Both the position numbers and the translations under genes were made by a program. Below are positions 22,715 through 31,634 of a DNA stretch of 42,948 bases, in pieces. Under the pieces are notes generated by a model. That model saw only the letters and a program-made list of their open reading frames with translations, searched no databases and was not told where the DNA came from. The stretch covers positions 1 through 42,948 of IMG/VR virus record IMGVR_UViG_3300035034_001858. One strand, written 5' to 3'. Every line of letters begins with the position of its first letter. The stretch's first letter is position 1. Source of the DNA: a virus.

Positions 22715-23938
22715 CTATTGGAGAATTGCCAAGAACTCAGACGCCCCTCCGATAAGTTCTCCTTGCTCCCCTGTGTCGGTTAGAAAGTGGATACGCGGCC
22801 AAGTGAGTGTTTGTTCCGGCGATCTTTCGTATTCTCCAAAATCCCTCACGGAGAAGGGGACCTTGTGAGAAACAGCAAGAGATTTCGCATAGGCACACCA
22901 TGGGCAATCCGGCTTCGTATAGATCACAACAGGATGGCGAGTAGCAGAGTTTTCGTCAGAGTCAAATTCTTCGAAAGCTGTAGCCCAATCTACAGGAATG
23001 CCCTTGCCATACTCCGTCGAACGCTGCTCGAAGAAGTTGGCATGCGTAGGCGCGGACATGATCCAGTCCAGCCAATCGAACGGATTTTCCTTGATCTCGT
23101 AATTCGGCTTGAGTCCGAGTTGCATGAGACGGCAGTCCGCGATGTACCTGACATAGGTTTTGACGTCTTCCGGAGTCATCCCCTCGATACCTCCGACGCC
23201 GAATGCGAGGTCAATGAAAGCGTCTTCCAGTTCGACCATATCGCGGCAGGCCTGGTAGATCATGCCTTTGAACTTGTCGGTCCACAGGTGAGGGTTTTCC
23301 TCGATTACCGTGCGGAACAAGCGGATCATTGATTCGACGTGCAGGTTTTCGTCCCGGATTGACCACTCAACAATGGTGGCCATACCTTTCATTTTTCCAA
23401 GGCGCTGGAAGTTCATCAGGATCGCAAATGTCGAGAAGAGCTGCAGTCCTTCCCCGAACGCCGAGAAGATCGCCAGATCAAGCGCAGCAGACCGTTCCTT
23501 CGACATACCACGGGTATGTTCCTTGAACATGTACTCGTGCTTGTCTGCCATCTCCTTGTAGTCCCGGAAGGCAACATATTCCTCCTCCGGCAGACCTAGC
23601 GTGTCGATCAGCTGCGAATAGGAGTGCATATGGTTGGCTTCGGCGGCTGCGAAAGCGCACAGCATCATGCGGAGTTCCGGTTTCTGGAACATCGGCATGT
23701 ACTTCGTCACATAGCCTTCCGAGATGTCCGTGTCGGCCTGAGTGAAGAACCGGAAGAGTTGTGTCAGGAGCGTGCGTTCGGCGTCTGTCAGGCGTCCGTT
23801 CCAATCCTTGACGTCTTCGGCAAGGGGGACTTCAGACGGCAGCCAGTGCATGTTCTGCTGAAGGTCGTAGGCGTCGAAGGCCCATTGATAGTCGAATGGT
23901 TTGTAGTTGGGTCGGCTTTCAAAAATCGGTGATGTCAT
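22715..23938 (-). CDS. nrdB: Class I ribonucleotide reductase small subunit fused to glutaredoxin
   Basis: A 407-aa fusion. Residues 1-320 are the R2 ferritin-like domain with iron ligands Glu100 and His103, the radical Tyr107 (EANHMHSY) and Glu197/His200 (DENLH). Residues about 334-407 are a glutaredoxin domain with CPWC at 345-348 (VVIYTKPDCPWCAYAK). It generates the tyrosyl radical used by NrdA to make dNDPs. The fused glutaredoxin probably re-reduces NrdA through its C-terminal cysteines. The ATG overlaps the nrdA stop (TAATG), so the two are translated together. The fused domain replaces the usual free NrdB tail that docks on NrdA. Confidence 0.95.
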   Translation of the reverse strand: MTSPIFESRPNYKPFDYQWAFDAYDLQQNMHWLPSEVPLAEDVKDWNGRLTDAERTLLTQLFRFFTQADTDISEGYVTKYMPMFQKPELRMMLCAFAAAEANHMHSYSQLIDTLGLPEEEYVAFRDYKEMADKHEYMFKEHTRGMSKERSAALDLAIFSAFGEGLQLFSTFAILMNFQRLGKMKGMATIVEWSIRDENLHVESMIRLFRTVIEENPHLWTDKFKGMIYQACRDMVELEDAFIDLAFGVGGIEGMTPEDVKTYVRYIADCRLMQLGLKPNYEIKENPFDWLDWIMSAPTHANFFEQRSTEYGKGIPVDWATAFEEFDSDENSATRHPVVIYTKPDCPWCAYAKSLAVSHKVPFSVRDFGEYERSPEQTLTWPRIHFLTDTGEQGELIGGASEFLAILQ

Positions 23939-25698
23939 TATCCTTCACACGCCAGACATTCGTCGGCATTTGCTTTGATGTTGAACTCGTCGCGAGTACC
24001 TTTAACGGAAACAGCCTTCACGCGGCTCTCGGTCTCCGTGCGGAAATAGTAGAGAGATTTGAGCCCCAGCTCCCACGCCATGAAATGCGCGGTGTGCATC
24101 TCTCTGGCAGTGACTTCTCGCGGGAAGAACAGGTTGATGCTCTGGGCCTGTGCGATGAACTGCTGGCGCTCGGCTGCCAGACGGACAACCCACTCCATGC
24201 TGATCTCGTTCGCGCACTTGAAGACGGCCTTGTCGATAGGCGTCAGGAAGTCGAGGTGCTGGATCGACCCTTCATGTGCGATGATCGACAACCACACTTC
24301 CTGAGTGTTCTTGCCAAGCTCTTCCAGGCGCTCTTCCAGAACAGGATTTCGGACTTGGAACGATCCGGACAGGGTCTTGTGGAGGTAGGCGTTCGCGGCG
24401 CGAGGTTCCACAGAAGGGGAGGTGTTCCCGCAGATGATGCCTGACGTCGCATTGGGGGCGATGGCCGTCGTATGGGCGAAGCGTTCGCCCGTGCCTTCCA
24501 TGAATTCAGGTTCACCACGTTCCTCTGCCAGTCGCTTGGACGCCGCAGACATGCCTTCGTAGATGTGGGAGAAGATGCGAGCGTTCTCGTAAGAGGCTGC
24601 CTCGCTCTCGAAAGGGATACCAAGGCGCTGAAAGCGGGCGTGCAGGCCCATGCATCCGAGGCCGATGGATCGCTCACTACGGGCAGACCGACGCGCATTC
24701 TCCATCTCGTCTGGAGCATTGTCGATGAAATGCTGCAGGACGTTGTCAAGGAAGAGGGCGAGATCAAACAGGAAGGTCGGGTGATCCTTCCACTCGTCAA
24801 ACTTCTCGGCGTTGACGGACGACAGACAACACACGGCGGTGTAGTTCGGCGCGGTAGGGAGGGTGATCTCCGAGCACAGATTCGACTGGTTGATCCGGAG
24901 ACCACGATCCTTCAGGGACTGAGGAAGGGCACGGTTCGACGTATCGATGAAGTGGAGGTACGGTTCGCCTGTCAGCTTCCGGGTGTTCAGAATCTTCTGC
25001 CACAGACCACGAGCACTCACCGTCTTGATGATTTGCTTGGACTTCGGATCGATCAGGTCCCACGGTTCATCGTCCCGAACGGCTTCCATGAAGGCGTCGG
25101 TGATATTCAGGCCGTGGTGAAGGTTGAGTGCCTTCCTGTTGACGTCGCCGCCGCTCGCCTTGCGGAAGCTGATGAACTCTTCGACTTCCGGGTGGGAGAT
25201 GTCCTGGTAGGCTGCGTATGATCCGCGACGTGTCTTTCCTTGATTGAAGGCAAGCATCTCGCTGTCCACAACCTTGATGAAAGGGATGGACCCTCCTGAT
25301 GCCGAGCCACGGGACGTCTCGATGCCAGCGGAGCGAAGAGCGCCCCAGTATCCACCGATACCTCCACCATTCGACGCCAGCCAGCCATTCTCCGTGTAGT
25401 GATCAAGGATCGACTGACGGGAATCGTCTACATAATTCAGATAGCAGGAGATGGGGAGGCCGCGTTTCGTTCCTCCATTGGCGATGACCGGGGAAGAGAA
25501 GCCCATCCAGAGCTTCGACGCATAATCATACATGCGCTGAGCGTGTTCTTCATCCTCTGCGAAGGCGGTTGCTGCTCGGAGGAAGGCATCCTGGGCGTCC
25601 TCTTCGCCCTCTACCAGATATCGTTCGTTGACTGTCGTGTGTGAAAAATCGGATAGGAGATCGTTCCGCGAGCGATCTACCTCGACGTTAAAGCGCAT
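23938..25698 (-). CDS. nrdA: Class I ribonucleotide reductase large subunit
   Basis: A 586-aa NrdA with active-site Cys85 (PISCYLN), the radical triad Asn273, Cys275, Glu277 (NLCSEI), Cys290/291, the radical-transfer tyrosines (LYYFRTE) and a C-terminal CLACEG pair for re-reduction. It reduces ribonucleotides to deoxyribonucleotides. It is shorter than typical NrdA (about 750 aa) and no N-terminal ATP-cone is seen, which suggests it lacks dATP feedback inhibition. The ATG at 25698 has GGAGAGG upstream; an in-frame start at 25785 would include a hairpin region and is less likely. It forms an operon with nrdB-glutaredoxin. Confidence 0.93.
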   Translation of the reverse strand: MRFNVEVDRSRNDLLSDFSHTTVNERYLVEGEEDAQDAFLRAATAFAEDEEHAQRMYDYASKLWMGFSSPVIANGGTKRGLPISCYLNYVDDSRQSILDHYTENGWLASNGGGIGGYWGALRSAGIETSRGSASGGSIPFIKVVDSEMLAFNQGKTRRGSYAAYQDISHPEVEEFISFRKASGGDVNRKALNLHHGLNITDAFMEAVRDDEPWDLIDPKSKQIIKTVSARGLWQKILNTRKLTGEPYLHFIDTSNRALPQSLKDRGLRINQSNLCSEITLPTAPNYTAVCCLSSVNAEKFDEWKDHPTFLFDLALFLDNVLQHFIDNAPDEMENARRSARSERSIGLGCMGLHARFQRLGIPFESEAASYENARIFSHIYEGMSAASKRLAEERGEPEFMEGTGERFAHTTAIAPNATSGIICGNTSPSVEPRAANAYLHKTLSGSFQVRNPVLEERLEELGKNTQEVWLSIIAHEGSIQHLDFLTPIDKAVFKCANEISMEWVVRLAAERQQFIAQAQSINLFFPREVTAREMHTAHFMAWELGLKSLYYFRTETESRVKAVSVKGTRDEFNIKANADECLACEG

Positions 25699-25813
25699 AA
25701 AGGCCTCTCCTCGCCTGCCTTGCGGTGGCGAAGTTATGTTATGGATTGTGGGAAAGTGATAGGGTTTGACCCTACCACATTTCAACTATTCGATCAAGAA
25801 ATCCGAACGGGAT

Positions 25814-26215
25814 TCAAGTCAGACCGGCTTCTGCGATAATCGCACTGACGGAGACGGGAATCCGGTCCATGAAATAGCCAGTTGACTTCTCTTTGACCCG
25901 GTCACCGAGCTTCATCATCGCTCGCTCAAGGACCGTGAGCTGGCTCGGATCGATCTGGTCCATGGGGACCTCGTCCGGATCGAAGTCGTCTGGAAGCTCA
26001 TCGTCCGGGAACGGATCGTAGAGATCAGACTTCTTTCTCTTCACCTTCTTCGGGGACGTTCTGCCGACCTTCTTCAGATTGATGCCGTGACGGGCAAGTT
26101 CCTTCTGCATGAAGTACCGGTTCACGCCGAAGAACTCGATCATCTTCTCGCGGGTCATTCCCTGCTCTATGCAGGACTCAATCTCTTCTTTCGATATAGG
26201 TGCGTATTTCGCCAT
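25814..26215 (-). CDS. Hypothetical HTH-like acidic protein
   Basis: A 133-aa protein. The N-terminal 45 residues (EEIESCIEQGMTREKMIEFFGVNRYFMQKEL) look like a helix-turn-helix; then comes a basic patch (RTSPKKVKRKK), a very acidic stretch (DPFPDDELPDDFDPDE) and a helical C-terminus. Probably DNA-binding, perhaps a regulator. It lies three bases after the thyX stop, in the nucleotide-metabolism operon. Confidence 0.55.
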   Translation of the reverse strand: MAKYAPISKEEIESCIEQGMTREKMIEFFGVNRYFMQKELARHGINLKKVGRTSPKKVKRKKSDLYDPFPDDELPDDFDPDEVPMDQIDPSQLTVLERAMMKLGDRVKEKSTGYFMDRIPVSVSAIIAEAGLT

Positions 26216-26218
26216 GGA

Positions 26219-27232
26219 TTATGCACGGGCCTCGCCTTTCATGATGCTGTCTTCCCAGAAGGCGCGATGTTGTGCCCACCCTGTGAAGTTGCGCTGCTTT
26301 TTCCGGATGTCCTCCTCGCAGGACATGTACTCGCCGCTGATCGGGTTGATCCAGGCGTAGGGAGCTGAGGTTGGTGTGGCTTGATGCTCAAGAGGCGAAG
26401 CGTGTAGTGGACGTCCTCCAGCGAGCTGTTCGAACAGGTTCAGGTCTTTCTCGACCGTCGATGTTTTGCCGTCGAATGTCTTGTAGCTCACGCGAGCACA
26501 CCGCGCTGCTGACACTTTCAGACAAATCTTCCGGACGTCGATCACAGAGGCTGCTTCCCCTGTAATGGTTCGATGCCACGTAGCCGCCTCGATGCAGGTG
26601 TCGAGATTGATGTAAGGCATGTGCCATTCGCTCCGTTCCACCCGGTTCGGTGTGGATTCGTTCATCGCCTTTCGTATCGCCTGTGCCAGCGCCTTGATCT
26701 CCGGCTGGGCGTCCGGGTGATCTCGCAGCTCGAAAAAATTGTCCCAATCGGTCGCCGTCACGAGGACATTGATGTGTGCGAACGGTTCAAGAAGGCGGTT
26801 GACGATCTGCTTGTGGTAGCCAGCCTCATGGAAGCTCATGGCGGCGTCGATGGCGGCATCTCTGGCTTTGAGCCACTGTTCCTCGCAAGAGAATGTGACC
26901 GTGTCTTCGGGCATGAAGTAGCCGCCACTTTGGACAATCTCCACCGTAGGGTAACTTTCCTTCGACGCCTGCATGCCTTTCTGGTTCTTGCCCCAGTGGA
27001 TCGGCATCGCGGTGTCTTCCTTGATGAACTCGATCATCCGTTCAACAGGGATGGCACGGGACGAGGAGGCGTTCCGGGAAAAGACCCGATGCGTCATCAG
27101 CTCGGCGTGGATGAAGCGCGGATACTTCAGAGCCACTGTGGTGATCCTGTGATCGCGCTTGCAGGAGTCGGACTCCTTGTAATCGTAGGACCGGGCAACG
27201 CTGTCCGCTATGACTTTGGCCTCAATCGTCAT
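26219..27232 (-). CDS. thyX: Flavin-dependent thymidylate synthase
   Basis: A 337-aa ThyX. The signature THRVFSRNASSSRAIP (residues 47-62) matches the RHRxxSxNxxSxR motif, with Thr in place of the first Arg. Further matches are the AHINVLVTATDWDNFF region and PYINLDTCIEAATW. It uses FAD, methylene-tetrahydrofolate and NADPH to make dTMP from dUMP. It is longer than bacterial ThyX (about 220-250 aa) but similar to large phage versions. It works with RNR, the dNMP kinase and the MazG-like protein encoded around it to supply dNTPs. It overlaps the next gene by TAATG. Confidence 0.95.
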   Translation of the reverse strand: MTIEAKVIADSVARSYDYKESDSCKRDHRITTVALKYPRFIHAELMTHRVFSRNASSSRAIPVERMIEFIKEDTAMPIHWGKNQKGMQASKESYPTVEIVQSGGYFMPEDTVTFSCEEQWLKARDAAIDAAMSFHEAGYHKQIVNRLLEPFAHINVLVTATDWDNFFELRDHPDAQPEIKALAQAIRKAMNESTPNRVERSEWHMPYINLDTCIEAATWHRTITGEAASVIDVRKICLKVSAARCARVSYKTFDGKTSTVEKDLNLFEQLAGGRPLHASPLEHQATPTSAPYAWINPISGEYMSCEEDIRKKQRNFTGWAQHRAFWEDSIMKGEARA

Positions 27233-27429
27233 TATTCGATCTCCGATACGACAATCGACGTGATACGGACCCGCTCAAGGAATATTTTCTTCTCCGTTCC
27301 GATAGGAGATAGGCCGCTGATCTTGATGACGGAGCCATACTTGACTTTCGGACTGCCGTAGAACCGGTGTTGTTCATTGATCCCGATACCGATAATATCG
27401 ACGATATGGATGTTTTTAACGGAGGCCAT
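27232..27429 (-). CDS. Small hypothetical protein
   Basis: A 65-aa beta-rich protein (MASVKNIHIVDIIGIGI...), packed between the MazG-like and thyX genes and overlapping both. Alternating hydrophobic residues suggest a small barrel. No family recognised; gene spacing supports it as real. Confidence 0.5.
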   Translation of the reverse strand: MASVKNIHIVDIIGIGINEQHRFYGSPKVKYGSVIKISGLSPIGTEKKIFLERVRITSIVVSEIE

Positions 27430-27712
27430 TCAGGTCACCTTCTCTGTTACGTTTCAAAATCTTGCGCGCCTTGTCGATGACACGCTCTTGAAGACGGTCT
27501 CGGTCGATTAGCCCGTCTACGGAATTGAGTTCAATGAAGACATGGATCGCAGCGAGTGCGTCTGCGCATTCGTCTTCAATGTCTCGCATGAGTTCTGCAT
27601 CAGGCCGGTGCGGCGTCGTGTATGCCGCCTTCATCAAGGCCTGGGCGAGTTCGGATGTCTCCTCGATCACTTTCGGACCGGCGAGAAGGGGAGGGAGATT
27701 CGTCTTTGACAT
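27416..27712 (-). CDS. MazG-like nucleotide pyrophosphohydrolase
   Basis: A 98-aa all-helical protein with the MazG-type metal motif: EETSELAQAL (about 17-26) and DECADALAAI (about 46-55), that is EExxE then ExxD. These enzymes hydrolyse NTPs or dNTPs to monophosphates. The short single-domain form is common in phages and may clean the nucleotide pool. It overlaps the dNMP kinase start by one base. Substrate unknown. Confidence 0.75.
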   Translation of the reverse strand: MSKTNLPPLLAGPKVIEETSELAQALMKAAYTTPHRPDAELMRDIEDECADALAAIHVFIELNSVDGLIDRDRLQERVIDKARKILKRNREGDLNGLR

Positions 27713-28500
27713 TATCCGTACACCTTCTCCATCTGAAGCCAGTCGAAGTATTCAGACAGGACCCTTGCGCGCAGAGCTTCGATGGACTTGTCATTCTCGA
27801 TCTCTGCATCGACCTTGAAGTCTCGGACACTCTGCTCACTGACATGAGTCAGATCAGGCTTCAGGTTCGCTCGGTCTACGCGGAGGAACAGGCCTTTCTT
27901 CTGTCGGACATAGGCCTCTTCATTCGGGAACCGAACATCGGTGACGACCGCCTTGTCGAGTGTATCGATCCTGCGATCCGTCAGGATGACCCAGATTTCC
28001 GGGTCGATCACGTCGCGACCCCACTCGGTTCCGAGTTGCTGCATGACGTGGCGAGGCGTCAGCCAGTCACCTTTCTCTCCGAGTGACTTCGCCCAATCCT
28101 TCAACGACTTGAAGACGAAATTGTAGCTGTGACCGAGAAGGGCAGGTTCGCCCCAGTGACGATACATCTCGCTCTTCACGCGCTCGGCGTATTTCTTCGG
28201 GTGGCCCTGGAACATGATCAGGAAATCGATCATGGCCTCGATGGAACTATCGCTGCCGAGGAGTTCCGGGCGCAGGAGATAATTAGGTTTCTCCTTTGTA
28301 TTCCCATCGATAGCGCTGATTGCGTTTGTGTCGTACTCGTCCTGATAGGCAAAGAATGCGAACAGCATGCCTTTTAGTGCGCCAGCGAAGGACACTTTCG
28401 TGAAGCCTTCTTCTTCGATCAGTACGGCAGCGCCGGTATCCTTTCCCGATCCCTTGTAACCACAGAAGGCCACAAGATTTGCGTGCGGTTTGTATTGCAT
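27712..28500 (-). CDS. Deoxynucleoside monophosphate kinase
   Basis: A 262-aa P-loop kinase. Walker A is GYKGSGKDT (14-22). Further features are KVSFAGALKGML, the LTPRHVMQQLGTEWGRD stretch (about 150-166) and VVTDVRFPNE (about 188-197), all typical of T4 gp1-type dNMP kinases, which phosphorylate dTMP, dGMP and modified dCMP. AAAGGAAC lies directly before the ATG. It belongs to the dNTP supply operon. Confidence 0.85.
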   Translation of the reverse strand: MQYKPHANLVAFCGYKGSGKDTGAAVLIEEEGFTKVSFAGALKGMLFAFFAYQDEYDTNAISAIDGNTKEKPNYLLRPELLGSDSSIEAMIDFLIMFQGHPKKYAERVKSEMYRHWGEPALLGHSYNFVFKSLKDWAKSLGEKGDWLTPRHVMQQLGTEWGRDVIDPEIWVILTDRRIDTLDKAVVTDVRFPNEEAYVRQKKGLFLRVDRANLKPDLTHVSEQSVRDFKVDAEIENDKSIEALRARVLSEYFDWLQMEKVYG

Positions 28501-28513
28501 GTTCCTTTCCTAC

Positions 28514-29818
28514 TCAGGTGACGATATGGAGCTTCTTCTCCGCCCGTGTCAGGGCGGTGTAGAGCCAGCGGTTGCGTTCCTCCTGGAACACGGATGATTC
28601 ATCGTGAACAACGACTTCTTCCCACTGAGAACCTTGTGATTTGTGGCACGTGATCGCGTGAGCGAAGTCGATGTGTTCGGACTCCCGGAGGGCTCGATAG
28701 AGATCGTGTTTCCCGCAGGAATATTTCCCCTTTCCGAGGTAATGGTATTCGAAGAGGGCCTGCACGCAGGTCACATTCCGAGCCTGACCATCCACCATGA
28801 TGGAGACCATGAAGTCAGGATGTCCGTCATGCATTTCCGGGTGGTCTGTCGCGCTCAGGACTTCGAGCCCATTGATGTGGTTCGGATACTTGCGAGAGTT
28901 CCGGCAGATCATCAGAGGTTCGCCCTCATAGGGGCCTTGCATGTCGTCGCAGCCCATGAGGCGGCGCAACTTGCGTGTGATCGCATAGCGCTTGGCGTTC
29001 GTGCCGCAGATGATCGTCACGTCACGCTGGATGTCATATGTGATGTCATCATCACGTCGGCGGATCACGCGGACATCATCACCGTACTGACCAAGTTTTA
29101 TGGGTCTGCCATGGCGGGCATCATGGGCGAGCTGGATGATCGGATTGTCGGCAGCCTGCCGGTGTATCTCTTCGAGGAAGAAGTCGCAATTGTCCTCGCG
29201 GAACCACTGATCGCCTTCGACAGGCGGGAGCTGTCCTGGGTCTCCGGTGGCGTAGACCGGGATTCCATACGACATGATGTCGGCAGCCATTTCCTCGTTG
29301 ATCATGGACGCTTCGTCCACGACCAGAAGCTTGGCTTTCTCCATCCGCTCGCTGTCCGGGCGAAGGGAGAAATAAGGCTTGTCGCCTTTCTCGATCTGAC
29401 GGTCGAAGTCCCGCTCAAGGACACTGATTCGACGGGAGAGCTGGGTGACCTTTGGTTCGTCACCGTTGAAGGCTGCTGCCTCACGCTGACGCGTGGCGAT
29501 CTCGATGTCTTCCTTCAACCGGTCGAGGGCGGATGCATTCGGTGTGTAGATGCATGAGTGGTTTGTCGAGGCCCGCAGGGGCAGGCCTTGATCCTTGAAC
29601 TTGTCCGTCATGACCTTAGCCGCCTTGCCGGTCGGAGCCATGGCAAGGACTTCATCATGCTTCAGCCCGATGTCGTCGAGAATGAAGGGAAGGACTGTGG
29701 ACTTGCCTGTACCTGCCAGACCGCCTCCGCGATAGGAAAGCTTCGCGTGGGATTCGTTGCGGAACCAGTTCGTGACGTCTGTGACGAATTCGCCTTGTTT
29801 CTGGGATAGCTGGATCAT
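28514..29818 (-). CDS. Dda/RecD2-like SF1 DNA helicase
   Basis: A 434-aa SF1B helicase. Walker A GLAGTGKST (33-41), motif Ia with MAPTGKAA, motif II LLVVDEASMI (about 160-170), motif III ATGDPGQLPPVEG, and a C-terminal UvrD-like part with ITCHKSQGSQWEEV (motif V) and WLYTALTRAEKKL (motif VI). Size and order match T4 Dda, a 5'-3' helicase acting in replication start and recombination. The ATG at 29818 lies one base after the upstream stop. An in-frame start at 29896 would overlap the upstream gene. Confidence 0.9.
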   Translation of the reverse strand: MIQLSQKQGEFVTDVTNWFRNESHAKLSYRGGGLAGTGKSTVLPFILDDIGLKHDEVLAMAPTGKAAKVMTDKFKDQGLPLRASTNHSCIYTPNASALDRLKEDIEIATRQREAAAFNGDEPKVTQLSRRISVLERDFDRQIEKGDKPYFSLRPDSERMEKAKLLVVDEASMINEEMAADIMSYGIPVYATGDPGQLPPVEGDQWFREDNCDFFLEEIHRQAADNPIIQLAHDARHGRPIKLGQYGDDVRVIRRRDDDITYDIQRDVTIICGTNAKRYAITRKLRRLMGCDDMQGPYEGEPLMICRNSRKYPNHINGLEVLSATDHPEMHDGHPDFMVSIMVDGQARNVTCVQALFEYHYLGKGKYSCGKHDLYRALRESEHIDFAHAITCHKSQGSQWEEVVVHDESSVFQEERNRWLYTALTRAEKKLHIVT

Positions 29819-29819
29819 G

Positions 29820-30617
29820 TCAGGCGATCCGGAGAACTGTAACAGCTTCGAAGGCCGTGTGTTCGAAATCGGGATCATCCTGCATGTCCCATACAATGGA
29901 ACTGAGTCCCATGATGTGTTTCACGTCTTCGGAAGTGAACGACGTCCGGACATCACTTCGGTACAGGTTGAAGCGCATGTACTCGGAGAGTTCGAGTGAG
30001 CCAGCTCCTTGGTAGGACTGGACAACAATCCCGACACCGAAGTTGTTTTCATACGGAAGGGCGGGGTCTCCGATGTCTGTGAGCATGACAGCATCACCGG
30101 GCTTCGGGACGGAGCCGGAGAACACGTCTCCGATGCCGCCGATCACGGAGAACAGACGTCTCTTGTCATCGTCCCATCCGCCGATCCAGTGCTGAGCGTC
30201 GTCTACGTAGACGTTCCCGACCAGTCTGGCGGAGAAGACAACGCTGGGGGTCTTCTCCTCCGGTTCAATGTCAGAAGGAAGGTCCATGAGCTGGGTCAGT
30301 AGGGAGTGGATGGCGAAGAACGCCTTGACCGGTCCAACGCTTTCGTCTTCCAGGATCGAGTAGATCGTATCGACGATCTGAGTGTTTCGTTCAATGGTGA
30401 ACTGGGGCAAATCCTTCAGCATCTGGACAAGCTGGGCTGCGTCAGGCTCGGTAATCCCCTTGTCCTTGAAGTCATTCAGGGTTTCGACATGCGCCCAATT
30501 ATGCATCTCTTCAGCTGTGTCGAACTGAGGAGGGAGTTCCGGTTTCTGGGATGGTACTTCAGACTTGTCGGAATCGAACGGGATGTTCAATTGTCTGTAC
30601 AAGGATTCCCGATCCAT
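29820..30617 (-). CDS. Hypothetical protein
   Basis: A 265-aa protein starting MDRESLYRQLNIPF, AGGAGA seven bases upstream of the ATG. The N-terminal half is helical and acidic; the C-terminal half is beta-rich (VVFSARLVGNVYVDDAQHWIGGWDDDKRRLFSVIGG). No family recognised. It sits between the helicase and the possible ssDNA-binding protein, so a replication-accessory role is possible. Confidence 0.6.
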   Translation of the reverse strand: MDRESLYRQLNIPFDSDKSEVPSQKPELPPQFDTAEEMHNWAHVETLNDFKDKGITEPDAAQLVQMLKDLPQFTIERNTQIVDTIYSILEDESVGPVKAFFAIHSLLTQLMDLPSDIEPEEKTPSVVFSARLVGNVYVDDAQHWIGGWDDDKRRLFSVIGGIGDVFSGSVPKPGDAVMLTDIGDPALPYENNFGVGIVVQSYQGAGSLELSEYMRFNLYRSDVRTSFTSEDVKHIMGLSSIVWDMQDDPDFEHTAFEAVTVLRIA

Positions 30618-30639
30618 GGTGAAATTCTCCTGCCTCTGG

Positions 30640-30681
30640 AAAAATAGGGGAGGGACCTGCGAGGCCGGGTGGCCCCTCCCC
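30640..30681 (-). terminator. Rho-independent terminator after 30709-31533 gene
   Basis: On the minus strand GGGGAGGGGCC pairs with GGTCCCTCCCC (plus 30671-30681 and 30647-30657; one G-T), followed by TATTTTT. A second perfect hairpin (CGTCTAGG/CCTAGACG, 30689-30708) lies between it and the stop codon. Confidence 0.75.
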
Positions 30682-30708
30682 ATCATCACGTCTAGGAGGG
30701 CCTAGACG

Positions 30709-31533
30709 CTAGACGTTGCGACGACGACGACGCGGTGGAGCTTCGTCTTTCGGGCCATCGTCTGCCTTCTTCGCTGATGCCTTGCGGCGGGACGGAGCAG
30801 GCTTGTCTTGAGGCTTGGAAGCACGAGCAGAACGTGCCGACGCCTTGGTCGGGATGGCTGCTTCTTCTTCCTCTTCTTCCTGTTCGACTTCCTGTTCGAT
30901 TTCTTCCTCTTCTTCGTAGTCGGAAGGATCGTCACCGTGGCCGGTGCCAGCGAATTCTTCAGGGGTTTCCCATGCGATGATCTCGAAGGTCGGGGCATAC
31001 TTCTTGCCCTTCGACTTCTTGTTCTCGAATTCAGCTGCGCCGAGTTCGACGACTGGGAGCTTGCCGATATTCTTCGCTGCGCCTGCACCGATTTGACCAA
31101 GCAGACGACGGAAGGAAATGTCGCCGGAACGGCTGTTCAGGTTCAGGGTAATTTCTTCGCCGGTCTCCGTGACGATCTTGAATCCGCATGTCGGACCCCA
31201 GCCGTCTTCCTTGTCGTATGGACCATGGTCCGGCAGGTCTTTTTCCAGAGGCGGTTTGCCTTCCAGAACCTTGACTGTGATCCGGTCTTCTACCTTTCCG
31301 CCGATCCAGCAGAGATAGCCAGAGAACGCCGACGTGTAGTCAACCTGAACCTGATCGCCGTGCTCCAGCATGTTGTCTTCCTGGCCGTAGGTGTAGTCAC
31401 CTGTGTTGCCATTGAACTTGCCGAAGTTTCCGCCTTCATTGACGTCTGCGGCCATAGAGCCGAAAACGCTTGCGACGTTGTCGAGGTCAAGGTGGGCGAG
31501 CGCGCCGCCCGATTGTGTTACGAGTTCACCCAT
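30709..31533 (-). CDS. Possible single-stranded DNA-binding protein
   Basis: A 274-aa protein starting MGELVTQSGGALAHL. Residues about 1-200 are beta-rich and contain VQVDYTSAFSGYLCWIGGKV and SRSGDISFRRLLGQIG. The C-terminal 75 residues are low-complexity: a Glu-rich run (about 208-226), then an Ala/Lys/Arg-rich tail ending RRRRRNV. Its gene position between replication nuclease and helicase genes and its own strong terminator suggest an abundant DNA-binding protein, perhaps an ssDNA-binding protein, but no OB-fold signature was confirmed. A basic rather than acidic C-tip is unlike E. coli SSB. Confidence 0.45.
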   Translation of the reverse strand: MGELVTQSGGALAHLDLDNVASVFGSMAADVNEGGNFGKFNGNTGDYTYGQEDNMLEHGDQVQVDYTSAFSGYLCWIGGKVEDRITVKVLEGKPPLEKDLPDHGPYDKEDGWGPTCGFKIVTETGEEITLNLNSRSGDISFRRLLGQIGAGAAKNIGKLPVVELGAAEFENKKSKGKKYAPTFEIIAWETPEEFAGTGHGDDPSDYEEEEEIEQEVEQEEEEEEAAIPTKASARSARASKPQDKPAPSRRKASAKKADDGPKDEAPPRRRRRNV

Positions 31534-31634
31534 TTCATCGGTGCCTCCAAGTTTTTTCCAAATTCTTCGGCTTTCGCCACGACTCCCAGCCAATCCGGGA
31601 TACCGCTGGGCCGTAGCCCAATCGCTGCGGAGAC

